Positions 47,666 through 58,941 of a stretch of 64,000 nucleotides of DNA are shown one piece after another. Source of the DNA: Spirodela intermedia. Taxonomy: Eukaryota > Streptophyta > Magnoliopsida > Alismatales > Araceae. Position 1 is the stretch's first letter. Each line of letters opens with the position of its first letter. The stretch spans positions 3,434,501-3,498,500 of the forward strand of contig LR746270.1 of assembly GCA_902729315.2 (NCBI GenBank). The letters run 5' to 3'. The notes beneath the pieces were generated by a model. The model made no database searches and had not been told where the DNA came from. It was given only the letters and a program-made list of their open reading frames with translations. Position numbers and translations under genes: made by a program.

Positions 47666-49972
47666 TCAACAGCTGTAGTCGCCCTGAGCGAACTTGTCCT
47701 CGGGGTAGTAGACTGCGGCCACCTGGTTCCCACCGAATTTCCTCCCGTTGAGGCCCATCTTAGCCTTTAAAGAGCCGTCGGAGTCGGCGTACTCCAAGAA
47801 GACCTGTCAGAGGATAAATATTATATTTTATATTAAAAAAAAACACCCGGTTATTTCAGGAAAATCAAAATTTTCTCAGCAAAAAAAAAGCCAGCCCCCA
47901 TGAAAAAAATAGGAGAAACACCCGGTCTATGGCCACGGTCAGGGAGATTAAATCCAAAAAATAAGATTTATTTAAGGCTTTTTTAATATGATATTTTTAT
48001 TTGGCAAAAAAAAAGGCACTTAACACCTCAGAAACACCATCTTCTCATAATATGAATTATTTTTATTTATAATGTAGAAAGCCAGCCCCCATGAAAAAAA
48101 GGCTATAATTATTTTTAAAATATGCTCAAGAAAATTAGGGAAATCATGCGCTAAAAAAACTAAACAGAATATTAGCATTTCACCACGGAGGGCGGCATAT
48201 GATAAGGAGAAACATCATATTTTTTAAAAATAAAAATAAATTGATTAAGCGCTGACCTTCCCGACTCCTGGGTTCAGATCGCCATTCGGACCTGGGCGGG
48301 GAATTACCACGTTGACAAGGTTACCTGGGTCAACGGAGGGAGTCAAGAACACCCAACATAAAAAAGGAACCATCTTCAGACATCGGCACGAAGGAGGTGA
48401 AAATTACCGTATTTGCCACCTTCTCCCCTCATGTCTTCCAAGATGTCCTCGTATTCTTCATCGTCTCTCAGCTCATCCGCAGACACCACCTGCGTCAAGC
48501 ACACGACCTTCGTGGGGAGCGTGCCTGGTTGAAGCATGAGCTGCTTCTGGAACATCAGATAAAAATTTATAAAAAATAAATACGTTAGACATATATATAT
48601 GCATGGTTCAGGAAAGGTGAAACGCGAATAGGTTTTACTTAGGCTGAGGCCCAGTCCGACCCTCTGCAAACACCAATCTTAGAGAGAGAGAGGCAAAAAG
48701 AGAGAGGGATAGAGAGGCACAGAGAGAGAGAGAGAGAGAGAGAGGGAGATGGACTTACCTGAAGAGCAACCTGCTGCTGGGCCTGCAACAGTATGCTTTC
48801 CTGCTCTGGCCTGGGCTGGACGGCGCCCTGGTTGGCGCGCCTCACAGTGAGAGTCTTGTCCCCCATCTTGATCCCATTCAGAGCCGCACAGGCAATATCC
48901 GTGACAGATAAATCTTGGTAGACGCAGAAGGCATAGCCCTTCGAGTTCCCCGTTTCTCTGTCCTTGACCAGGTCAAACCCCCGGAGAGGCCCGAATGATT
49001 CTAGAAGCTCCCTGATCTGGGTCTCCGTCAGATAGTATGGGAGCCCACCCACAAAGATCCGGTCCGGCCCCTCGAGCCCACCGGCCGACCCAGGGGTCAA
49101 CCCAACCGCAGCCAGGTTCAGATTTGGGTTTGGCTGGCTCGGGCCGAGAGCAGCCGCCAGCGAGGGGTTGTAATCAGTTGGTCGCCTCACCTTCACTGGG
49201 GTTCCCTGGGTTTATTAAATAAATAAATAAAAACAGGTGAGATGATCAGACCCGTCGAGGGAGGATCAAACGGTGGAGGTGGGTTTTCTACCTCGAAAAT
49301 AATGCCGTCTAAAGCCATGGCATTGCTGGCCTCTTCGACGGACCTCATTTCCACGAAGGCAAACTTCTTTTCGTGGTTTATGTATACATTAACGACGGCA
49401 TCACCTTCAAAAATAAAGATAAAAAGATGTCAGTGAGAGCATTGAAAAGTAGCAGGGTGGGTGGGTTTTATGAATGGGAAGGGAGTACAAACCGGGGCCT
49501 GCAGTGTTTCCCCCTATCACCGCCATCACCTGGCTGAAGAAGGTCGCCACCGACTGTCATAGAGATTATCATAATACGCAAAAAATTAGCAGACGCCAAG
49601 AAGAAGAAGAGAGAAAGAGTAGCAGAAAGAGAGGGATAGAGAGGCACAGAGAGAGAGGGATAGAGGCACAGAGAGAGAGGGATAGAGGCACAGAGAGTGA
49701 GAGAGAAAGAGATAGAGGCAGAAAGAGTGAGGGATAGAGAGGTCGAAAGAGAGAGGGATAGAGAGGCACAGAGAGAGACATACACAGAGAGAGAGAAAGA
49801 GAGGCCGAAAGAGAGAGAGAGAGAGGGAGAGAGAAAGAGAGGCCGAAAGAGAGAGGGATAGAGAGGCAGAGAGAGAGAATGAGGGAGGGATAGAGAGGCA
49901 GAGAGAGAGAGAGGGATAGAGAGGCAGAGAGAGAGAATGAGGGAGGGATAGAGAGGCAGAGAGAGAGAGAGG

Positions 49973-50056
<84 letters not shown>

Positions 50057-53000
50057 GGGAGAGATGGCAATTGAATCAAACACAGGCCTACATGAAAACA
50101 AAGAGATTACTGTAAAGATGGGCCTACCCATCCCACCCAAAAAAGAAAGAAAGAGAGAGAGAAAGAAAGAAAGAAAGAAAGAAAGGAAGGAAGAATTTTA
50201 TGGAGAACCTGTTCATTTGCAGTAGGCGGAAGACCGCCAACATATACCCGCCGTGCATGTCGAGTAGCCTGCAGTGACCAGAGTCAAAGCTAAAGGAAGG
50301 ATGAGATTGAACGAAAAAAAAGGCAACTTGAAGAGAGGGAAGAGATCAGCCTACCTGCTGGGTCATTGCTTGGACTGGCATCACAGGGATAGCAGGGAAC
50401 TGACACGAAAACACAGCATATCAAACAAAGCATAACAAAACTGGGAAGCGAAAGGGGCTACGAGGATGTGAACATACCTGTCCAGGCAACAGGAGGTTTG
50501 GGAAAATTCCAGAAATAGCAGGTACAGCTCCGGGCACTTGGACTGTACGAATAACCAAATCAAGGTGTTGAAGGGAAAGCATGAGTAACATGAGATAAGG
50601 AATGGGAAATGATATCATATAGTATGTAGTTGTTTGTACTTGAAGACAATGTAATAGAGCGCCTTCCCTCTAGCAGAAGTTATAAAAGATGAAAGGAATA
50701 GATTACTTTCAAGTAGTGAGGGAAATATTTGTAAGACTACCAAAAAAGGCAATAGTTGCCTGTTGAAGACGAACAAGATCCATCAAACCGTTGCATTGAT
50801 TGCTCCGTCTACATATAAGCTACAGTAGTCGGCTCAGGCCCATTGGCAGCACAGTGGGAAAAGTGGCCCAAAATTGCCTTCTTACAACAACATAAAAACA
50901 CAGGCAGACAAAAACCACCAAAAACAAGAAACAACCAAAAAACGGCGCTCAGTTTGGGATTTGATTGTATGATCAAAAGACAAAATAACTCAGGTCATCC
51001 AAATTATGTAGTTTATATAGCCAAAAATTAATTTCTTTATAAAAAGAATAAATGAACATTGCTTACCAAAATAACCCAATGCAATTCATATGAACCTTCA
51101 TCTAGCTATAAAAAAGGAGAAAAGTCAAAACGCAATCAATGTAAAAGATGAAGAACCAATACCAGCAGGTGCAGCACCGGGTATCAATGCGGCAGCAGGA
51201 GGCGCCATATCAAATCCACTGGTTCTTTTGCTGCATCAGATGACTCAATAATCAGCAAATAATCGAAAAATAAGGCTTCTCCTTTATACATGAGAAAATG
51301 ACATTTCCAAAAGGACGATTAGCAGGATCATAACACAACAGGCCAAACTCGTATATAAAATATTGAAACTGTCAAATTAAGTGAGGCCATAAGAAAATCT
51401 GATGAGAATCACAATCAATGAAAGAACGCATGAGAATCCACTAATCCACTTACATGAATGATAAGATCGTAGTAACTTTGGAGGGAATTTTGGCAGGATA
51501 GAGACAACTTGGTACAAAAAAAAGGCAATATGAACTATAAAAGAGAAGCCCAACGCAAAAACAATGGGATCAAGAGATGTTGAGATCAATCATCTACCCA
51601 CTCTGGACAATCTGATTGATAAAGTCTCCTAAAAAAACATAAAAAATAAATAAATCCAAAAAATGCCACGTGAAGGAATAAAAAATTCTTCCTCTTCAAA
51701 ATAGAATAATCTTTTCATTGATTATCCACAAAAGGTGAAAGGGAAAGCATCCTTGAACACATTAAATTCAAGACAGAAAAATTCTTCCAGTGACAAAGGC
51801 GATCGCATGCTAAAAAGAATTAGCATGGAATAAGGATTGTTAGACAAGAATGGAAAAAAATAACGTTGAACTTATACACCTAATTCTGTAACCTTTTTTT
51901 TTATGACAAAAGATAAATTTGATAGGAATCGTGAGTGACACTTCCAAAGGATTATAGTTTTAACATGAATTTAATGTCCAGTTGCTTGCTGCATATAAGA
52001 ACAACAGACAGGAATTGAAAAGGTTGATAAGAAATAATGAATGCTGAAGGAAGGAAATGTAGCAGACTAGAGAAGAATGTGATCAACTTAAAGCTGTGTA
52101 AAAGTCAGGAAATGTAACTATGAGTCCTAATATCTCGTGGATAGAGATGAGATGAACGTCCGAAATTAAGTCAAAGAAAATCGCATGCCAGAGCAAGGAT
52201 GTGTGCATCTCAATGGCATTCAAAATGAAACTCTGGACCATCTATTTGTGAACTACTGTCTTGATACCATCGACTGAAGAGGTATTGTGTAATATCTGGG
52301 AATCTAATGAAGAAATGTTCGTCATCAATTTACACTGGAGATCAGGCAGCAACTACCAGCTACCTGTGGTACATGCGCAGATAAAATGTTGGTAACTGCG
52401 CAGATAAAATGAGCGGTAGATGCTCCAACTACCAGCTGCATTATAGGATATTTGCCAAAAAAAAAAGAAGAAGAATCCAGGTACATTAAAAAAATAGCTT
52501 TTAACTTGGGTAATACTAGCAGGCACATCTGATCCTCACAATTCTTTGAAGGATCGATTCCTCTGATCGGCTATAAGCCTGAATCTATAAATCTGCTTTC
52601 TGGTTTCCTCCCTAGTATTAGACCTCCAAGAATCAGGAAGCACCACGGTCATCTAAGACGATTACCTTTTAACCCTTTTTTCTTTCAGCAGATAGAAGAC
52701 TGAATTGCGATAGATACCCTCCTGTTTTTTATTTTAAAGCATCACTGCTACCACCATAAAAGAACAATCCTTCAATGTGTAAAGCATAGTACGCATGGAA
52801 TGATAAGATTATAGAGACATACAAAAATTCAGAATATGGAATTGCCCCATGGTAGGAAACAGAATGATACATAACTGCTTCTTTGTGGAGACAGTGTTGA
52901 TGAAAATAATACGCACATAGAATAAAATGATAAAGAATAAGAACGTAAAGAACCATCCCAAAATAAATTCCACAAACTGACGGTACTATCAGTCAGAGAT

Positions 53001-54806
53001 AAATAACAAAAGTTTTTCAGCTAACCTTTTTGACCTAGAGCGAGAGCGAGATCTTGATCTGTGTTCTGATCTACTCTTTGAGTGGGAACGAGACCTATGA
53101 CTGTGCCGTCCTTCTCTGTCTCTATCATAATCCTTATGCCTGGAGAAACCGGGTTAAGAATTCAAGGAAAATATAAATTATTCAGTTTCAATGAAAGAAA
53201 CGACAGAATTGATGATACAAAAGCTTATTGAAAGGCATTAAGAGAGGACAAGTTGTTGAGGCCTAACAATTGGTAGCAACCGCAACTAAAGGGACCAGTG
53301 ATTCTTTGTCCACATCAAAATTTATTTAACAAAAATATTTACAATCCATTCTAACTGAAATACTTTCTCTATAATGTGGGAACCAAAGAAGAAAAAACCT
53401 ATATCCGAAAGAATTCCTGAACAAGATTAATGCAAAAGATCTATTTCAGAGAAAATTATAATTCTTTAAAGAATTTAGATGATGGTTGTTGATATCCTAC
53501 ACAGCAACCGCAACTAAAGGGACCAGTGATTCTTTGTCCACATCAAAATTTATTTAACAAAAATATTTACAATCCATTCTAACAGAAATACTTTCTCTAT
53601 AATGTGGGAACCAAAGAAGAAAAAACCTATATCCGAAAGAATTCCTGAACAAGATTAATGCAAAAGATCTATTTCAGAGAAAATTATAATTCTTTAAAGA
53701 ATTTAGATGATGGTTGTTGATATCCTACACAGCAAAAAGAAACGATTTCGTACTTTGATAGAAAAACTGCATTTTGAGTTAAAATCACAGAAGAATTGGC
53801 TTTCATGGTTTAAATGCTTTGAGCAACAGACGCAGGTGTGATACCTATCATATTCTCGACTGCGGCGATGATCATTGTCATCTGACCTGTCTTTGCTACG
53901 CTCCTTTCTATCTGCCTTATCCCTATCTTCTCTGTGGTGCCGATCTCGTTCTCTGTCTCGCTCCTTGTTTCTGTTTCCTTCGCGGTCCCTGTCACGGTCC
54001 CTGTCATGGTCCCTCGAACGAGCACTGACCCCTCTGTCCTTCTCCCTTTCCTTATCTTTGTTCTTGGAGGAAGCCCTCTCAGAATCATGAGATTCATACT
54101 GCAATCACAAGCCTAGTCATCAGGCTTTGAACACATACTAGAGAAACAGACAAGAGAAGATCATCAAAAATAAGTGCATAAATACATACGGGCACGAAGA
54201 GATAGATTGCAAACAAAGAGACGGATAAAGAAATTCAGTTGTTGTTGAAGAAACACAACAAATAAGGGTATATGCAGCCTAACCTCAAAATTTCAGCTAG
54301 AGGCCATTTTTCGGTGGAAGTAGAAGAATCACAAAGGAAATAAATTTAAAAAAAAGCACTGAGAGGAAACCTAAAATCCTGAGTGTTTATCCAAGTGGCT
54401 ATCTTAAGAAATGGGAAGGGATGATCCCAAATGAGGAAAAAAATAACACAATTCTCAAAAATGTTCCAATCTATGAACTGCTTCAAGCATTAAAAACGAA
54501 AAACCAAGACCCCGACGTCATCAGATATGTAACGACAGAACAAACAATACGAGATAGCTAACATTCGGTCGCCACACGAGGAACCAATCCTACTCCCTAG
54601 AGCCGTTCTCTTCAAAATAACCGGGGAGGGGAGGGAAATCTCGAGAGAACAGAAATCAGACCCGCAGAATAGAGAAAAAGTGTATAGAGGAGAACCTGGG
54701 ATCTGGAGTCACCACGAGCATCGAAACCCGAGCTCCGATGCTGCATAGGATGCAATTCCTGGAAAACTCCTCCGTTACTCTCGTACCGTCCCTCGTGCTC
54801 CGCCAT
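47666..54806 (-). CDS. U2AF65: Splicing factor U2AF large subunit (U2AF65)
   Basis: It binds the polypyrimidine tract and recruits U2 snRNP at 3' splice sites, with U2AF35 and SF1. Minus-strand exons: 54806-54696, 54098-53845, 53139-53026, 51230-51163, 50542-50478, 50399-50355, 50268-50209, 49553-49493, 49404-49292, 49205-48759, 48540-48408, 48324-48257, 47803-47666, giving 558 residues in frame. An Arg/Asp/Ser-rich region spans residues 38-160 (RDHDRDRDRDREGN, RSRSRSRSRSK). RRM1 is at about 225-310 (RRVYVGGLPP; KKFAFVEM), RRM2 at about 345-425 (DRIFVGGLPYYLTE; KGYAFCVYQD) and the U2AF-homology motif domain at about 450-558 (ADELRDDEEYEDILEDM, LNGRKFGGNQVAAVYY), ending AQGDYSC. The start is the first ATG; the upstream in-frame codon is TTG. 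Two introns hold CT-rich microsatellites on the sense strand. Confidence 0.93.
48720..48744. repeat. (GA)n microsatellite in U2AF65 intron 10
   Basis: CT on the sense strand, close after the GTAAGTCC donor, with further GA-rich text to 48680. Confidence 0.85.
49610..50195. repeat. Long compound GA microsatellite/minisatellite in U2AF65 intron 7
   Basis: Imperfect units such as GAGAGGGATAGAGAGGCA(C/G)A are repeated from about 49610 to 49985, followed by a pure GA run to about 50053, then GAAA repeats at 50144-50195. On the sense strand nearly the whole 655-base intron is pyrimidine. The long Ser-Leu-Pro open frames here are artefacts. Confidence 0.92.
53276..53731. repeat. Near-identical 228-bp tandem duplication in U2AF65 intron 2
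   Basis: The segment starting GCAACCGCAACTAAAGGGAC at 53276 recurs at 53504 with about one difference (AACTGAAAT versus AACAGAAAT). The near identity points to a recent event, or possibly an assembly error. Confidence 0.92.
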
Positions 54807-57262
54807 CTCCCTCCGTCCTCCCTCGATCTCAGCTTCCCACTCCCTCACTCCCTTTGTCGCCGGAGCAAAGCTTCGCCGGGGACACTCTAGGGCTTTTGGC
54901 GTCTCCAACAGGAGCCATTTCCCCTTATAACCCTAGTCCGACGCAGCAGGTCGGCGGACGGGGAGGGCGGGCTGGGATCGGAGACCGAACTTGGGTGCGA
55001 CCCGCCCGAGTCACACCGAGTCAGCCGGGTGCAACAGGTCCGATTTTCAACTAAATATGAGGAAATATTGCGTCATAAATTGTGAGTGGCATATAAAAAG
55101 GAAGGGTCGAGCCTTCCTAATTCTTTCTTTCTCTCTCTCGTTTGATGTTCCCGACTTTCAACTAAACATGAGGAATTATTGCGTCATAAATCGTAAGTGG
55201 CATATAAATAAGAAGGGCCGAGCCCCCCTAATCCTCTCTATCGTTTGATGCTCCCGATCTTAAACTAATAAGAGGAATTATTGCCTCATAAATTGTAAGT
55301 GGCATCTTGTTAAGGAGGGCTGAGCCCTCCTAATTCTCTCTCACGCTTGATGCTCCCGATGTTCAACTAAATATGGGGAATTATTGCGTCATAAATCGTA
55401 AGTGGGACCCAACTAAGAAGGGCCGAGCCCTCCTAACTCTCCCTCTCTCTCTCTCGTTTGATGCTCCTGAGCATTTGCTTCTGGGATTCCACGCCAAATT
55501 AATTTATAAAAAAATTAAAAAATATATTTACTGAGGAAGTAGTGAAACAGTTGAAGCAGAACCCATCAAAGACTACAAGCCACGTGATGTGACAAGAACC
55601 AGAGTTAGAGGTGTAATCTTACAGGAGAAAGATTAAATCCTCCATACGTCATCATGTTTGTAAAATATATACAGGAATGGAAACTTTTCTTGATCTGATT
55701 CATGTGAGAAATTGGGAAGCGGAGACTTGATCCGTACCATATGTTTAAAAATAATCAGAATGCAAGGATTCAAGCAAGATGTTTCGACATATAGTTAGTT
55801 CTACATTGCTAGATCAGCCAACCCACCGAGGGCCAAGATCAGTAGCTCCCATCGCCAGACGAAATCTGCAAAGAAATAGCTCAATCTACGCCCCCCATGT
55901 GCCGACCATCATACAATCACCATATATGAGAAACGATGATTACTAAAATACAGGAAAGACAAATAATCAAATGGAATGTTCCAAACATATTCATGACTTG
56001 CTTGGGGAGCACAAGTAGATTCTTAGAACTCAACCAGGGCAACCTAAAGCTTGGGGTTTAGGTAAAGGAAACAGATTTTCTCGCAAGTATGGTACAGAGA
56101 GAAGATTTAAGAGATATAATAATATCTCGGCATTACCAAGCGATGAAAACCAGATTAATTATTAGTCCCAAAAAAAAAAAAAAACAACCATTGGGTGAAT
56201 GATGATGGATTAGTGGTTGCAGTTAACCCAGATGCCTTTAAAGGAGGGTTTCCAGATTTTAGAAACGCTGATTGACCCAAGTGTGCAGCCGCGTGGTCTA
56301 GGATTTCAACAGCTCCAAGTTCAGTACTTATTACCATGGTTTCATGCAGTGCTTATGATTAGAGGACGCAAAGAGGACGAAATTAAAAAATGGAGATCAT
56401 TTGATCTCATGATTGGGGAGGAAGGAAGAGTGTATGCTTCTGATTGAAATATATCTCCATTTATCAGATATTAATTTGAGAAAAACAATGATATATTTCA
56501 TCGGGGCGAAGATCTAGATTATCACACAGACAGAGGAGCAAAGTAGGACGAAAAAGGTGGTAGAATATTTCTTCTTAGACAAAAATGGAGTCCCAAAAAA
56601 GAAAGCAGATTAGTTATATCATTTTAAAATAACCATTGATACATGAAAAGTATGCAGGTTGGGAAACTGCGGTTAGATCTGCAGAGAGTACTCGAATAGC
56701 TCGCGCACTCTTGAACGCATAGAGAATCGATTGCAATAAAACATACACATTCTAACTGAAACTCTGATTCATGGTGCGTCAGGAATGATATATGAAATTC
56801 GAATAGTCCACGCTTATTTAAAGAATGTAGTTAGATCAGCATGGGTGGGTCATCCAGCTGAAAGGGGATTACTGCAATACTTCCAAGAGGAAAACTGGAG
56901 AATAGAAAGGGGAACAGTCACAGCAGACGGATTCCACTGGATACTGATTTGGCGCAGCTCTATTGTGACAGATCTTCCCAATCGCTACAAGTGCATCACG
57001 AAAGAGACAAGTAAAAAGCTCTGAGATTTTATATCATTCTTCCAGCAGAGGAACTTTGTCTATGGATAAACAGGAGATCCCATTCCAGATTTGGATTGTA
57101 TCCTTCTAACCTTTCTTTGCTGAAAAAAAAGTACTATATCGAGATGATTAATAAGGTCGGGAACCGCCATGTCTCAATGATGTTGCAAGCCGACGACTCT
57201 CTTTAAATTATGAGGGGAAAAGCTACCGTACAGAGTTTTCTCTCTTAGAACCGAGACATACC
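54807..57262. other. Intergenic region: U2AF65 promoter and MED32 3' flank
   Basis: This starts with the GC-rich U2AF65 leader and promoter, followed by the 55041-55472 repeat array and then AT-rich DNA to 57262. Short open frames (56217-56447, 56785-57024) have no recognisable product. The MED32 3' UTR must lie in the right part. Confidence 0.5.
55041..55472. repeat. Four-copy tandem repeat (102-111 bp) upstream of U2AF65
   Basis: Units start near 55041, 55152, 55256 and 55358. Each has TTCAACTAAA-ATGAGGAA, ATTGCGTCATAAAT, GTAAGTGGCAT, an inverted repeat (such as AGGAGGGCTGAGCCCTCCT in unit 3) and CGTTTGATGCTCCCGA. The array begins about 235 bases upstream of the U2AF65 start codon. Confidence 0.9.
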
Positions 57263-57712
57263 TCACTGAGCAGAATCCTCGGAGAATCTGGAGTCGAAAG
57301 GAGGGGAAGAGTGAGGATGGGGCGCGCCGGCGGTGCCCGAGCCATGCTGGAGCTCGATTACGAGCCACCTCACGGCCTTACTCATCTGCTCCAACCGGAC
57401 GGCGCTGATCGGCGGGAGGCCATTGCCGGCGTCCTGGACCTGCCTCCCCGAGACGGCCGCCGCCGCCGCCACGCCGGTGGCCTCGTCGACAAGGCACTCC
57501 GATCCGATCCGCTGCTTTGCGGACTCCACGAACTCCTCCGCGTGGTCGCAGGCCACCCTGAATAGTTCCCACTTCTGCTTGAAGTTCTCCAGGGCGGCAT
57601 CTGTGGCGGCGTTCTTCTGCCCCCCCGACGACTCCTTCGCCTCGAGAACCCCCGCCGCCGCCGCGACGAACTCGTCGTAGGCGTTGCCAAGAGCGTCGAC
57701 CAGGGACTCCAT
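57263..57712 (-). CDS. MED32: Mediator complex subunit 32 (MED32, MED2/29/32 family)
   Basis: A tail-module subunit of plant Mediator, linking transcription factors to RNA polymerase II. It is a single exon of 149 residues, like its Arabidopsis homologue. Recognisable text: NAYDEFVAAAAGVLEAKESS, GGQKNAATDAALENFKQKWE, LFRVACDHAEEFVESAKQRI, GSECLVDEATG, then GLPPISAVRLEQMSKAVRWL and VIELQHGSG. An insertion rich in Ala and Gln (GVAAAAAVSGRQVQDAGN) lies between the conserved halves. The first ATG is used. The gene is divergent from gamma-COP. The high GC gives long shadow frames on both strands. Confidence 0.93.
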   Translation of the reverse strand: MESLVDALGNAYDEFVAAAAGVLEAKESSGGQKNAATDAALENFKQKWELFRVACDHAEEFVESAKQRIGSECLVDEATGVAAAAAVSGRQVQDAGNGLPPISAVRLEQMSKAVRWLVIELQHGSGTAGAPHPHSSPPFDSRFSEDSAQ

Positions 57713-58565
57713 TTACGGCGGTTCTGGATGGAAGGGGAAGGTCTGTCTCTCTGGGGGAAGATCAGTTCATTGGAACAAAAAGAGCTCCGACCGGACCGGA
57801 CCGGACCGGATGGTTCTGTTCGAGACAGGGCCGGACGGGACCGGAAGTTTTTATTAATTATTTATCAAAGTTATATACCATCTGTGATAATTAATAATTT
57901 AGAGAAGTTTTGTGTTTTATATTATCTTTATTTATAAATATAATTTCACTATATTTTATGATAATTTATATAATATATTATTCTTTTAGTACTTTTCAGA
58001 AAATTATAGTACATTAATATATCTAATACACTTTAAATTCAAAGTGTGATATTTTCCTCCCCATTTTACCTGAAATAAATCCGAAAATAAATTACAAGAA
58101 TAATCCTCGCTATTATTTACTAAATTAGCCATATGCCTCTTCACCTCAACGGAATGAGCTGTGATAATTATCGATTTATCATTTAGAGATATTTTTTTGT
58201 ATTTATAGAATGTAACTATACATTTACTATATTTTATGATATATAGTTGTCTCCTACAATGTATGTTAGAATTATTATAATTAATAATTATTTTATAATT
58301 TATGTATGGGAATTTACAACACATTTACAGCATAAAATCCGGTGTATACTTTTTTCAAGACTTGGAGGATAAAAATCATAGACATGTTTACTCTGTAAAA
58401 TTCACACTTTTGTCATATCCTTTGACTTGAGAAGTGGCGTCCGTCCCTAGATTTGCCTCCTACTGTCAGTCAACTCCTGCTCATCTCCTCTCTCTCTCTC
58501 TCTCTAGTCTTTAGATCTATCAACCATTGGCTGCGCTTTACAAGACAATGAGTCAGCCCACAATA

Positions 58566-58601
<36 letters not shown>

Positions 58602-58869
58602 GCCCAAATGAGTGTAGAAAGGGCTCTGTCCACCCGACTTGTTCTTTCTTAACGGGCTTAGTTTTTGCAGCAAAGCCTGAAAAACTGAGCCCAGCTCTCT
58701 GTGGGCACTTCGACGCACTAAATATTCGACGGCTAAATATTTTTATAAAATAATTATATTAATAAATAATGAAATATTAGTTTAGCTGTTATTTCAACGT
58801 AAGGTTCGTCCCTAAACTAACCAGAGCCATCTGACTCTCCTCACTAGCCCGACCTCGCGAGTTTTCTTC

Positions 58870-58905
<36 letters not shown>

Positions 58906-58941
58906 CTACCTGGAGAATTCGGAGGGCACCGCGGCTCGGCC
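57713..58941. promoter_or_regulatory. Divergent promoter region of MED32 and gamma-COP
   Basis: The 1.2 kb between the two start codons holds a CGGAC repeat (about 57790-57812), a strongly AT-rich middle (57850-58380), CT and GA tracts (58490-58505, 58566-58600), GGCCCA and GGGCTT words near 58602-58660 and a CT tract (58873-58903) in the likely gamma-COP leader. Use of any element is inferred. Confidence 0.45.

Noticed and set aside
49468-50140. Long Ser-Leu-Pro open frames on the minus strand
   Set aside because: They translate the CT microsatellite in U2AF65 intron 7 and lie between two clear exons.
57311-57690. Several open frames overlapping MED32
   Set aside because: GC-rich shadow frames; only the 149-residue frame matches a family.
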